A stretch of 54,799 bases of DNA from a virus: the IMG/VR virus record IMGVR_UViG_3300043399_000215, positions 1 through 54,799 of that record, one strand, 5' to 3'. The position numbers were made by a program, and so were the translations under genes. A model generated the notes under the pieces. That model searched no databases and was not told the DNA's origin. It saw only the letters and a program-made list of their open reading frames with translations. The stretch's first letter is position 1. The number at the start of each line of letters is the position of its first letter. This document shows positions 1 to 6,451 of the stretch, one piece after another.

Positions 1-33
1 CCCAGGATTTCTCCTAGGGTTACTACTTACACA

Positions 34-312
34 TCAAAAGAACTTATTTGTATAGTCCATATTCATCCAAGCTGGTTTACCTTCAACATCAATCCCAAGG
101 CTGTAGTCAATCCAGTAAGCGTAGTCAGTATCAGTCAATACTTTATCAGCCACTTGTTCCAAGCCTTCTATATCCTCATAAGGGCTTATAAAGAACCTAG
201 AACCATCTGATTCTCGTACTAGGTAGTACCCTCGGTAAGTACCCTTAAACTGCTCTTCAATCGCTTTCTCTTTGCTTCGTTTAGCAAAGTAACTTTTCCA
301 ATTATCTGACAT
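34..312 (-). CDS. Hypothetical early protein, 92 aa
   Basis: Not recognised. The protein has a basic N-terminal third with several Lys and Arg residues, followed by an acidic, aromatic-rich C-terminal half. No signal peptide or membrane segment is seen. The ATG is preceded by AAGGAGTTAAT, a strong ribosome binding site. It is the last gene visible in the leftward operon. Beyond its stop, bases 1-33 hold a small imperfect hairpin (CCCAGGA / TCCTAGGG) and the window edge. Confidence 0.7.
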   Translation of the reverse strand: MSDNWKSYFAKRSKEKAIEEQFKGTYRGYYLVRESDGSRFFISPYEDIEGLEQVADKVLTDTDYAYWIDYSLGIDVEGKPAWMNMDYTNKFF

Positions 313-351
313 ATTAACTCCTTGGTTTAACTAAGTTCAAACAGCACAGCC

Positions 352-795
352 TTACAAGCTGTACTCAAACACAGCAACAACTCGCTTGTTAGCTCTGTTG
401 TCGAATGTATCAATAACCTCAGAGTTTACCACAGCCAAGGCATGATCTCTTGTAAGCAATACATATTTTTTATTCTTATCTGCTTTACCAAGGAATGTCT
501 TCAATGTCATACCTTGCTCTTGCTGTACGTATGAATACAAAGCCTTCAAATACCTTGCACCTCTTGTATCACCATGAATACTTACCAAGTTCAACCCAAA
601 GGTTTTATATACAGGGATAAGTATATCAAGTGTTGCACCTCGTTTGTCTTGCCTTCCGTGGTGCTTCAGAGCAGCATGAGCCTTTGCGTAGCCTATACCT
701 GTTGCATTAGCCAATGCTCGTACTGTGCAATCATCGCTTTCATTCTCTTTGGTTGCACCTGTTGCACTGCTCTTGATGAATTGAATCTTACGCAT
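352..795 (-). CDS. Putative papain-fold (C39-like) cysteine peptidase, 147 aa
   Basis: Likely a small cysteine peptidase. Cys23 lies in DDCTVRALANATG at the start of a helix, His118 lies in RDHALAVV on a strand, and Asp129 or Asn133 lies in IDTFDN. This is the Cys-His-Asp/Asn order and spacing of papain-like C39 peptidases, including small stand-alone phage and bacterial members. No transporter or signal peptide is attached, so it would act in the host cytoplasm. The start has AGAGG upstream. The substrate is unknown. It could instead be an inactive relative, because the fold assignment rests on motifs only. Confidence 0.55.
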   Translation of the reverse strand: MRKIQFIKSSATGATKENESDDCTVRALANATGIGYAKAHAALKHHGRQDKRGATLDILIPVYKTFGLNLVSIHGDTRGARYLKALYSYVQQEQGMTLKTFLGKADKNKKYVLLTRDHALAVVNSEVIDTFDNRANKRVVAVFEYSL

Positions 796-826
796 ATAAA
801 CCTCTTGGTTGGTTGCTGAAGGTTTG

Positions 827-832
827 ATTATA
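827..832 (-). promoter_or_regulatory. Putative -10 element upstream of the peptidase gene
   Basis: On the minus strand this reads TATAAT in the context GGTATATAATC. The same context recurs at 1127-1132, upstream of the next gene. No clear -35 is seen. It overlaps the 3' end of the upstream gene. Confidence 0.4.
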
Positions 833-1100
833 TACCTTCTACGATAGCTTTTACATGCTTGTACAATTCTTTTTTAGTCTTGCGATTCAGCACCACCCCT
901 GCTCCTTTTCGCACTATCCCAAGGACATACCAATCTTCTGTGAACAAGGTTATATCATCTTTAGAGATACTTGCAATCAAAAACTGCAACTCATAGTCAG
1001 CTTGCTCATAAGTAAAGCCAAAGCTGTACATCAGGCGCTGACGTATAGCTTCTTTGGTTTGTTGCGTGTTTACAGCCTTGGCTTGTACTACTCGTTGCAT
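828..1100 (-). CDS. Hypothetical protein, 90 aa
   Basis: Not recognised. A predicted helical N-terminal half is followed by alternating hydrophobic segments (WYVLGIVRKGAGVVL) that suggest a small alpha/beta fold. The start is supported by AAGGAG five bases upstream of ATG. A TATAAT-like element (1127-1132, minus) lies upstream, so the gene may have its own promoter. Confidence 0.7.
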   Translation of the reverse strand: MQRVVQAKAVNTQQTKEAIRQRLMYSFGFTYEQADYELQFLIASISKDDITLFTEDWYVLGIVRKGAGVVLNRKTKKELYKHVKAIVEGI

Positions 1101-1126
1101 GTCATCTCCTTGGTTGGTATGCTTTG

Positions 1127-1132
1127 ATTATA
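1127..1132 (-). promoter_or_regulatory. Putative -10 element, minus strand
   Basis: Reads TATAAT on the minus strand within GGTATATAATCAAAG, nearly identical to the site at 827-832. It lies about 27 bp upstream of the 90-aa gene start. Confidence 0.4.
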
Positions 1133-1143
1133 TACCAAAAACC

Positions 1144-1317
1144 TCAGTCTTCCCAAAGCTCATGAGAGCAATTCATTGCGACTTTAGAATAATCATAACT
1201 TTTCTTCTTGTTCTTGTGTTTACCTGCACCTGTCTTGTTGTTAATCAAAATCTGAATACGTTGCTTCTTGCGAAGTTTCTTCAGGTTGATTTCAATTTTA
1301 AGGGCTTTGTCTTTCAT
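1144..1317 (-). CDS. Small basic lysine-rich protein, 57 aa
   Basis: Not recognised. The ORF starts MKDKALKIEI and contains two lysine/arginine clusters (KKLRKKQR and KHKNKKKS), giving a strongly basic protein that could bind nucleic acid; this is inference from charge only. It sits in line with its neighbours with a 13-bp gap to the gene upstream. The ribosome binding site is weak (AAAGGG). Confidence 0.6.
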   Translation of the reverse strand: MKDKALKIEINLKKLRKKQRIQILINNKTGAGKHKNKKKSYDYSKVAMNCSHELWED

Positions 1318-1330
1318 GCTTTACCCTTTG

Positions 1331-1615
1331 TTAAACAGCAACAGCTTCAACACCAGCAGATCGAACCGAAAGGATTGTATCTCGGTTGATACTGCGGTAA
1401 GCACCTTTCTGTGTATCAAAGATAGTAATGTACTTATCTTCTGGTACGGTCTTTTTACCACCTTTGAGGTGCGAAGTTACACCAAGGCGACCTACTATAG
1501 TGCGAACTGTGTTATCACGTTTTACAAAAGTGCAGGATACAAACCGACCATTACTTTGCTCAATAATCTCAGCAAGTTTACGAGAACCAGAAGCATTGTT
1601 TTGAATATCAGTCAT
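1331..1615 (-). CDS. Small phage protein, probable SH3-like beta-barrel, 94 aa
   Basis: After a helical N-terminus, the segments RFVSCTFVKRDNTVRTIVGRL, YITIFDTQ and YRSINRDTILSVR form the strand pattern of a conserved phage protein family often described as an SH3-like beta-barrel. The biochemical role is unknown. The ATG follows AAAGGA. A TATACT-like -10 at 1652-1657 (minus) may drive it. Confidence 0.65.
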   Translation of the reverse strand: MTDIQNNASGSRKLAEIIEQSNGRFVSCTFVKRDNTVRTIVGRLGVTSHLKGGKKTVPEDKYITIFDTQKGAYRSINRDTILSVRSAGVEAVAV

Positions 1616-1706
1616 GATGTTTTCCTTTCGGTTGGTTATTAGTAAGGCTTAAGTATATAGGATTTTTGAGATATTTTACGAAATTGCTTAGAAATTTTTA
1701 CTTGAC

Positions 1707-1913
1707 TTAATCAGCACGTAGCTCAATAATCTTACGACCAGTATAAGTACCTACTGCGCTCTCTGTGAAATCGTAGAAAGTACAGCAATCCAAATCAATA
1801 TCGTCCATCAGCATGTAAGTTTCGTAACCAGACCGAGATTCTTTACCGCACTCAACCTCTGCATCTTGCGGTTGTGTTTTCAGCCAATCAATCAGTTGTG
1901 CTACTGTCGTCAT
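1707..1913 (-). CDS. Conserved phage hypothetical protein, 68 aa
   Basis: The N-terminus (TVAQLIDWLKTQPQDAEVE) matches a motif common in small phage proteins, a short amphipathic helix followed by a strand. The function is unknown. The start has the leader AACGAAGGAAACCAA directly before ATG, which is repeated before the gene starting at 2367. A TACACT -10 lies at 1944-1949 (minus). Confidence 0.7.
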   Translation of the reverse strand: MTTVAQLIDWLKTQPQDAEVECGKESRSGYETYMLMDDIDLDCCTFYDFTESAVGTYTGRKIIELRAD

Positions 1914-1937
1914 TTGGTTTCCTTCGTTTGTTGAATT

Positions 1938-2153
1938 TCAGTAAGTGTACCACAAAACATTACCACCTCTGTCTGTAACACAGGCTCGTACAAATGTTAC
2001 TTCTTTACTTGCTGTTTTGTAGTGCTTTGCAGCATCCTTAGCTTCTTCCAAGGTTTCATAGCAATCGTATTTATCACCGTACTGTGTTTCATTTTCATCA
2101 AAGTAAGTCACGTAGTAGTAATCATCATAATTTTCTTGGTACTTATTCATCAT
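1938..2153 (-). CDS. Acidic tyrosine-rich hypothetical protein, 71 aa
   Basis: Not recognised. The first 35 residues hold many Tyr and Asp/Glu residues. A YETLEEAKDAAKHY segment resembles the helix of small DUF-type phage proteins that adjust ribosomal or enzyme partners, but no family can be named. The start has GGAGGTAA upstream and overlaps the end of the next upstream gene by 11 bp, indicating translational coupling. Confidence 0.65.
   Translation of the reverse strand: MMNKYQENYDDYYYVTYFDENETQYGDKYDCYETLEEAKDAAKHYKTASKEVTFVRACVTDRGGNVLWYTY
1944..1949 (-). promoter_or_regulatory. Extended -10 promoter element, minus strand
   Basis: Reads TGGTACACT on the minus strand, an extended -10 (TG-N-TACACT), placed inside the end of the preceding gene and upstream of the 68-aa gene. 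Confidence 0.4.
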
Positions 2154-2367
2154 TTACCTCCGTTACAATACAAACTCTTTCACAAAACCTAGCATCAGAT
2201 GCGTAGCAATTTTTAAGATATTGCTGCATTTTCAGCGCCTTGCTGAAGTCATTAGTATAACCCCAATCTGACTGCTTACCGTTGGGCAGCTTTTCTTTCT
2301 TACTACAAACATAAGCAATGCTGCTGTTTTTACCAAAACCCAGGACTGTTTGGCAGATGTACTTCAT
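2143..2367 (-). CDS. Hypothetical protein, 74 aa
   Basis: Not recognised. The protein starts MKYICQTVLGFG and contains four cysteines. A longer reading frame begins at 2415, but its start lies upstream of the putative -10 (2398-2403), while the ATG at 2367 directly follows GAAGGAAACCAA, so the shorter form is chosen. It ends inside the next gene (11-bp overlap). Confidence 0.65.
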   Translation of the reverse strand: MKYICQTVLGFGKNSSIAYVCSKKEKLPNGKQSDWGYTNDFSKALKMQQYLKNCYASDARFCERVCIVTEVNDE

Positions 2368-2397
2368 TTGGTTTCCTTCGTTTGTTGCGATGCCTGT

Positions 2398-2403
2398 AGT
2401 ATA
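2398..2403 (-). promoter_or_regulatory. Putative -10 element, minus strand
   Basis: Reads TTTTATACT on the minus strand, 31 bp upstream of the chosen start at 2367. Confidence 0.35.
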
Positions 2404-2473
2404 AAACAAAAACAACCTCTAAGCAGCAGATAAGAACAAATCTTTTCTACTACCTAGAGGTACTTCATAGCTT

Positions 2474-3079
2474 TTAACTATCTTGCTTATCTTTATTTTT
2501 CTTAGCATAAAACACATGATCTTTGTATTGCTGTACTTTTTGCATTGTTTTAATCCATCTGTTCTTTATTCCTGTCTTAGCATACCACAGTACATCCCTA
2601 GGCATAGAAGGCTTTAAATCATCCTTAGAGGCTTTTTCAGCAATAAGCAAGGCTTGGGTGTAGGCCTCATACTCCGAAGGCTTGTAGGGGATTCTAGTGC
2701 TTCCTACAGGTATATTCCAATCGTTTCTATAGCTGAATTGCTTGTCTTGCTTGACTACTTCACAAGCTGAAGCAGGGTACAACCCTGACTTGGTTCTGTT
2801 GTTTATAACTTCAGCTACTTTGTGCATACCAGCATACCCTTGGTTTCTACTTTCGTACCATATGGCCTCAAGGTAGCAATCCTTCTCTGATAGTCCAACA
2901 GGTTTGACTTCTCCTGTTAGTTCTTTTGTTGATCTAGGTTCATAAACTGCTTGCACTGCTATCAATGCAATCACCATACAAGCTGCTACAAACCAGAAAT
3001 AAAGCAAGTAACTAAGGTATCTCTTGATACCTATTTCTTTAATCTTCTGTGTCAGGCTTTGATTCAAGGTATTTGTCAT
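2474..3079 (-). CDS. Membrane-anchored cell wall hydrolase, SleB family
   Basis: Residues DCYLEAIWYESRNQGYAG followed by KVAEVINNRTKSGLYP match the Hydrolase_2/SleB wall-hydrolase domain. The Glu of WYES is the expected catalytic acid. A single hydrophobic segment (about residues 24-43, ending near VQAVYEP) would anchor it in the inner membrane with the catalytic domain outside, a signal-arrest arrangement. A TTG codon at 3091 gives a form four residues longer; ATG at 3079 is preferred. It overlaps the 55-aa gene upstream. It is the second peptidoglycan enzyme of this phage and lies far from the lysis cassette at 34-36 kb, so entry or early remodelling is possible (inference). Confidence 0.75.
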   Translation of the reverse strand: MTNTLNQSLTQKIKEIGIKRYLSYLLYFWFVAACMVIALIAVQAVYEPRSTKELTGEVKPVGLSEKDCYLEAIWYESRNQGYAGMHKVAEVINNRTKSGLYPASACEVVKQDKQFSYRNDWNIPVGSTRIPYKPSEYEAYTQALLIAEKASKDDLKPSMPRDVLWYAKTGIKNRWIKTMQKVQQYKDHVFYAKKNKDKQDS

Positions 3080-3206
3080 AAGCAATGTCAATTTCTTCTA
3101 GGTTGTATCGTAGTTTATCTCGTGTTTGTTTATCAGCATTGTACCAGAGGTTGCTGATAGTATGCAGCATTTGCTCGATCAGTTTGTCTTTCTCTTGTTC
3201 GGTCAT
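3039..3206 (-). CDS. Small hypothetical protein, 55 aa
   Basis: Not recognised. A predicted all-helical, charged protein (MTEQEKDKLI at the start, acidic end PDTED). The ATG has AGGGG eight bases upstream. It overlaps the start of the wall hydrolase by about 40 bp and follows the 71-aa gene by one base, so it is packed tightly into the operon. Confidence 0.6.
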   Translation of the reverse strand: MTEQEKDKLIEQMLHTISNLWYNADKQTRDKLRYNLEEIDIAYDKYLESKPDTED

Positions 3207-3207
3207 T

Positions 3208-3423
3208 TCATTCCCCTAGTAGTTTGTTTATAGCTACTGAAGCATCTAATTTCTTACCCCAATCATCTGTCTCAAAAGCATCCAAACATTGTTTCAGTAG
3301 TGCAATATTATTTCCTTGACAAATCGCTTCAAGTGCCTCGGAAAACTCAGCATAGTTGTCGTCGTCTAAGTTGTTCCGCAAGAAGCTGTCAAGCATGTAG
3401 TATGCATAATCAGTGTTCATCAT
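3208..3423 (-). CDS. Hypothetical acidic protein, 71 aa
   Basis: Not recognised. An acidic helical protein with a leucine-rich core (LLKQCLDAFETDDW). It overlaps the end of the 95-aa gene by 14 bp. There is no clear independent signal other than an ACTCCATC-complement GGAG upstream of the double ATG. Confidence 0.65.
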   Translation of the reverse strand: MMNTDYAYYMLDSFLRNNLDDDNYAEFSEALEAICQGNNIALLKQCLDAFETDDWGKKLDASVAINKLLGE

Positions 3424-3697
3424 TCAACTCCATCTCCTTGTAATCAACATCTTCTAACAACTTGGCTATTGTTGATAGGTTGTGTGCCCAGACACCACCT
3501 TCTATTGTTATCCAATGCTCATCTAGCTCGATACTGTCACCAACAATCACCTCGTATTTGATGTTATTAGCACCGGGCAACCCAGCCTCCATAAATGCAG
3601 CAATGAATTTAGCGCATTGTTGGTTGTCGTAGAACCTGAATTGCAAATCCCAAGTACAGATACTGGCTCTGCCGCGAATAGTTGGCCCATATAGCAC
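3410..3697 (-). CDS. Hypothetical protein, 95 aa, GTG start
   Basis: Not recognised. The chosen GTG start has AAGGAG five bases upstream. The sequence is a mixture of strands (ASICTWDLQFRFY) and a helix (QQCAKFIAAFMEAGLPG), typical of a small alpha/beta protein. A palindrome-rich leader (3721-3768) lies upstream and probably carries its promoter. Confidence 0.65.
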   Translation of the reverse strand: MLYGPTIRGRASICTWDLQFRFYDNQQCAKFIAAFMEAGLPGANNIKYEVIVGDSIELDEHWITIEGGVWAHNLSTIAKLLEDVDYKEMELNDEH

Positions 3698-3722
3698 TCT
3701 AACTCCTTGTGTTGATAAATTG

Positions 3723-3768
3723 TAATACTTAGTATTATAGACAAATTATGCTGCTAATGTCTATAATA
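3723..3768 (-). promoter_or_regulatory. Promoter with palindromes, possible operator
   Basis: This non-coding leader holds an 11-bp inverted repeat, TATTATAGACA (3733-3743) and TGTCTATAATA (3758-3768). It also holds an overlapping perfect palindrome, AATACTTAGTATT (3723-3735). Read on the minus strand, TATAAT within the repeat can serve as a -10. Dyad symmetry over the -10 is what a repressor operator looks like. The core TAATACTTAGTAT recurs at 24715-24727. Confidence 0.4.
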
Positions 3769-3794
3769 GCAAACTTATACTATAAATTCAAAGG

Positions 3795-4013
3795 TTATTT
3801 CTTTACTCCTAACAGCTGCTCAACAATCGAGCAACGGTAGCCATGTTCATTCATGACATTCAATACACGCTGCGTTGTTGCACTATCACATAGAAGCCCA
3901 TATTCAACCTGACCATTTTTACCTACCCATGCTTCAAGAATGAATTCGTACTTTATGAGTTCACGATTATTTAACCAAGCCTCTTTCATTGTTGAATAAT
4001 TTAAGTCTATCAT
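3795..4013 (-). CDS. Hypothetical protein, 72 aa
   Basis: Not recognised. Predicted alpha/beta, with EFILEAWVGKNGQVEYGLLCDS in the middle. The start ATG follows AGGAGTGAAAAA, which is itself the last coding sequence of the upstream gene, with a 4-bp overlap. Its own 3' end again contains AGGAGT with no start nearby, suggesting a following gene was lost. Confidence 0.65.
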   Translation of the reverse strand: MIDLNYSTMKEAWLNNRELIKYEFILEAWVGKNGQVEYGLLCDSATTQRVLNVMNEHGYRCSIVEQLLGVKK

Positions 4014-4285
4014 TTTTTCACTCCTAGTACATCTGAATGCAATATATCGCTTACAAAACCCATGTGCGTGTAATGCTCAAGGTGCTTTCGTCGTTGATTG
4101 TACAGCATAAGCATGGCATCTACAACTTGTTGAGGAAAACCTTGCCTAGTATTTTCCCTAGTATCTTGCAGCATGTAGTTCATCCACAAAGCTAGGATTT
4201 CGTCATCTTTCCAGTAAGCTGTGACGATATTACAGAGGTTTTTATAAGGTTTAAATACCTCTAGGTATTCTTCTAAAGTTTGCAT
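4010..4285 (-). CDS. Hypothetical protein, 91 aa
   Basis: Not recognised. An all-helical protein rich in Trp, Tyr and Met. The C-terminal LGVKK matches that of the next gene only because both ends encode a ribosome binding site. It overlaps that gene by four bases (ATGA). Confidence 0.65.
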   Translation of the reverse strand: MQTLEEYLEVFKPYKNLCNIVTAYWKDDEILALWMNYMLQDTRENTRQGFPQQVVDAMLMLYNQRRKHLEHYTHMGFVSDILHSDVLGVKK

Positions 4286-4293
4286 TTGATTCC

Positions 4294-4458
4294 TTAACTA
4301 TTAGTCCTGACTTGCTCTACCACAGCCAACAGATTGTTTTGAATCTCAGGGCTTGACCATTGCAGATTATACACTTCTTTTTGTTCTTTACCAAGGTATC
4401 TTGCAATATAGTCCCCTTGTATAAGACAAAGTTGAATATCTTGAATAACTTGAGGCAT
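4294..4458 (-). CDS. Small hypothetical protein, 54 aa
   Basis: Not recognised. It begins MPQVIQDIQLCLIQGDYIARYLGK, helical. GAAGAAGGG lies upstream, within the coding end of the preceding gene. Its start shares one base with the preceding stop (TAATG), indicating coupled translation. Confidence 0.65.
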   Translation of the reverse strand: MPQVIQDIQLCLIQGDYIARYLGKEQKEVYNLQWSSPEIQNNLLAVVEQVRTNS

Positions 4459-4598
4459 TAAAACAACCCTTCTTCAATATCTGACAAGTCATGCTTGGTA
4501 GGTTTGAACTTCTGCTCAAGCAAGGCTTTGCTTTCTGATGTTCTTTCACTGTTGACTACAGGAAAAGGCCAGTTTGTAGGTTTGTCATCAGGTTTCAT
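4458..4598 (-). CDS. Small hypothetical protein, 46 aa
   Basis: Not recognised. It begins MKPDDKPTNWPFPVVNSERT and ends DLSDIEEGLF, probably largely unstructured with an acidic end. The start has GGAG upstream and overlaps the preceding gene by four bases (ATGA), so it belongs to a translationally coupled set spanning 4294-4952. Confidence 0.6.
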   Translation of the reverse strand: MKPDDKPTNWPFPVVNSERTSESKALLEQKFKPTKHDLSDIEEGLF

Positions 4599-4744
4599 TC
4601 TTCTCCGCGCTTTTGCTTGCGTTGCTTCTCGTAGTCCTGCTTCTTGTCTTTCTTTTGTTTCTTATCTACAGGTTCTTCGTAACCAGCATCATCCCAATGA
4701 CTTCGTTTGTTAGTCTTCTTGGTCTGAAAGTAACTGCTTTGCAT
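4595..4744 (-). CDS. Small Lys/Gln-rich basic protein, 49 aa
   Basis: Not recognised. It starts MQSSYFQTKKTNKRSHWDD and the C-terminal half is a run of Lys, Gln, Asp and Arg, a low-complexity basic tail. The start at 4744 is chosen because GGAGAATAAA lies directly upstream. The longer frame to 4855 runs antiparallel to no signal and overlaps the preceding gene. Confidence 0.6.
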   Translation of the reverse strand: MQSSYFQTKKTNKRSHWDDAGYEEPVDKKQKKDKKQDYEKQRKQKRGEE

Positions 4745-4745
4745 T

Positions 4746-4952
4746 TTATTCTCCAACTGCTTTAGCTTCGGTAAACACACCGTCACGGATGATTCGGATT
4801 GATTCTTCAGATAGCTCCCACTTCGCTCGCTCGACAAGATCACCATGTTCGTCACGCAGTAACGCTAGGCACAACTCGTTTTCAGTCATCGGTCGGTGCA
4901 GCGTTATCGTTTTGTCGTGTGTGTTGATCGTGTAGCTTTTTTGTTGTTTCAT
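4746..4952 (-). CDS. Hypothetical protein, 68 aa, in a GC-richer island
   Basis: Not recognised. It begins MKQQKSYTINTHDKTITLHRP and continues with a helix-rich acidic part. The start is set by GGAGAATAAAAGC upstream. Codon composition is more G+C-rich than genes on either side, as in its neighbour at 4957-5259, suggesting both came from another phage or host. Confidence 0.65.
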   Translation of the reverse strand: MKQQKSYTINTHDKTITLHRPMTENELCLALLRDEHGDLVERAKWELSEESIRIIRDGVFTEAKAVGE

Positions 4953-4956
4953 GCTT

Positions 4957-5259
4957 TTATTCTCCAGTTGCTTTTGCAATGGCTGCAAGGGCTTCAATAA
5001 CGTCAGGGTGCTCTTTGTGTAGTTCGCTTGGGAACGATTCGGCCATGTTTGCAAGAGCCTGTAGAGCCTGCAACAAATCAGGCGCAGCGGCAATCAGACG
5101 GGCGTTGGCCCGCCTTTGGTCAGTATCCAGACCGCAGACAGCATCAACAATGTCTAACCCGCGTCCCTTATCACCAACGTCCATGTGAACACAGAAGCTG
5201 GTTGATCTTCCAAGGTATTGCCCGACTTTCCAAGGCCCTGGTGTGTGCTGTGTTTTCAT
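4957..5259 (-). CDS. Phage accessory protein with HTPGPW and NARLIAAAPDLL motifs, 100 aa
   Basis: The N-terminal MKTQHTPGPW and the segment ANARLIAAAPDLLQALQAL identify a small accessory protein widespread in phages and prophages of Proteobacteria. Its function is unknown. The start at 5259 follows GAGGAATAAA. The upstream extension to 5406 is out of context and overlaps another good gene. It is G+C-rich compared with the region, consistent with transfer. Confidence 0.75.
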   Translation of the reverse strand: MKTQHTPGPWKVGQYLGRSTSFCVHMDVGDKGRGLDIVDAVCGLDTDQRRANARLIAAAPDLLQALQALANMAESFPSELHKEHPDVIEALAAIAKATGE

Positions 5260-5260
5260 T

Positions 5261-5431
5261 TTATTCCTCGTACTTAGTTGAAAGGTAGTTGTTGAACTCA
5301 GTGCTGTAATCATAACTCGAAAACTCATCAAAATCGTAGTCTCTGATGAAAAAACTTTCTTTTTTCTCTTTCTTGCTGGGTTTTTTCTTTTCTTTACAAC
5401 CTTCAAGAGTTTGCTTTTGCTTTTCCTGCAT
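5261..5431 (-). CDS. Small lysine-rich hypothetical protein, 56 aa
   Basis: Not recognised. The first half is strongly basic (runs of Lys and Glu) and the second half is acidic and tyrosine-rich, so a charged, probably extended protein. The ATG follows GGGAGGTAAAGGTG. It overlaps the end of the upstream gene by 29 bp and ends one base before the next start. Confidence 0.6.
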   Translation of the reverse strand: MQEKQKQTLEGCKEKKKPSKKEKKESFFIRDYDFDEFSSYDYSTEFNNYLSTKYEE

Positions 5432-5990
5432 CACCTTTACCTCCCTTCATTGGTACAGCTATGATTCTATCATGCTCGAACATATCCCAATTATACCTCA
5501 ACAAAGCATGAGTTTTCTTGAACCTGAATATCCATTCTGTAATAATAAAGTTACTCAAGCTGTTTTTCATTGTCGTGATTTCACTGGCTGTCAGCGTACC
5601 TTTACCACTGGCAAGGCATAGCAGCATACCCATTAGCAGCAAATCCTTGTACATCTGCTCTTGCTCTACCTTGCTGAATATTACGCTGCCTGTATCTTTG
5701 GTTTCAACAGCAGATACTACACCATTGAGCATGTTTACTTCCATGTCACTCAAGGTACTGAAGTAATACCCAAGAGTAAAGTAAGGTTTATAGGTCAACT
5801 CCATAGCTACTTTTTTAACAAAATCAGGTAAGCCTTTGGCTTGCAGTACCTTACCTAAATCAATGTTATACAAGTTACTTACAATTTCTTCTTTCTCAGG
5901 TTGAATCAACCTTTGATGTTCAAGCAAGTGCAGTTCTTGTACTTTCAGGAAAGCCCATTTGTTTAGATCATACGCTTCGTTTTCATTCAT
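5403..5990 (-). CDS. Hypothetical helical protein, about 195 aa
   Basis: Not recognised. A mostly helical protein without membrane segments or clear catalytic motifs, ending in a Gly/Lys/Ala-rich tail (MKGGKGDAGKAKANS). The reading frame is open to 6068 with weak upstream signals. ATG at 5990 has AAGG eight bases before it and avoids a 50-bp overlap with the HU-like gene, so it is preferred with some doubt. Its position directly after the HU-like gene suggests co-expression. Confidence 0.65.
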   Translation of the reverse strand: MNENEAYDLNKWAFLKVQELHLLEHQRLIQPEKEEIVSNLYNIDLGKVLQAKGLPDFVKKVAMELTYKPYFTLGYYFSTLSDMEVNMLNGVVSAVETKDTGSVIFSKVEQEQMYKDLLLMGMLLCLASGKGTLTASEITTMKNSLSNFIITEWIFRFKKTHALLRYNWDMFEHDRIIAVPMKGGKGDAGKAKANS

Positions 5991-6015
5991 ATCCTCAACC
6001 TTGCTTTCTTTGCTT

Positions 6016-6450
6016 TTAAATAACTTCTTCAGGGCTTCGTTCATCCAGCGCAGCAATACCTTGTTCATAATCTTTCTGCATTTGAAGGTCTTTCATGGTT
6101 TTCTTTAGGATTTCAGCAGGTTTAAACTTGCATGAGACTATTGTATCAGTTAAATGCAGGCTTGTAATCTTGCTGGTGTAATGATTAGGTAGTTTAATAA
6201 TTCTTGGTTCATAAGTCTTAAGAGCAAAAGAACCAAGGTTATCAATCTGGCTTCTCTTGCCTTCCACCATCCTCGTAGCAATGCAATAGCTCAAGCAATC
6301 CAGAATGTCCTTGACTTGGTACTTGTAGTAACCAGAAGCCTCTACAACGTCCTGAATCAACTCTCTGTAGGCTTTGCTTGTGTACTTGCGGTAAGGTACT
6401 TCAAGTAGTTCCGAATCGTCTTGGTCTTCGTTGTAGAGGTCTTCTTGCAT
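6016..6450 (-). CDS. HU/IHF-like DNA-binding protein, 144 aa
   Basis: Residues about 25-125 follow the HU/IHF plan: two N-terminal helices (AYRELIQDVVEASG and KDILDCLSYCIATRM), then the diagnostic strand IDNLGSFALKTYEPR, a beta-arm region and the closing FKPAEILKKTMKD. A 25-residue acidic N-terminus and a short C-terminal tail are added. HU proteins bend and compact DNA, and phage versions may assist replication or transcription. The ATG overlaps the ThyX stop (TGATATG); a TTG 12 bases upstream is less likely. Confidence 0.75.
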   Translation of the reverse strand: MQEDLYNEDQDDSELLEVPYRKYTSKAYRELIQDVVEASGYYKYQVKDILDCLSYCIATRMVEGKRSQIDNLGSFALKTYEPRIIKLPNHYTSKITSLHLTDTIVSCKFKPAEILKKTMKDLQMQKDYEQGIAALDERSPEEVI

Positions 6451-6451
6451 A

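Noticed and set aside
3795-4285. Common C-terminus LGVKK in two adjacent proteins
   Set aside because: Both encode AGGAGT, a ribosome binding site; the similarity is explained by that and not by duplication.
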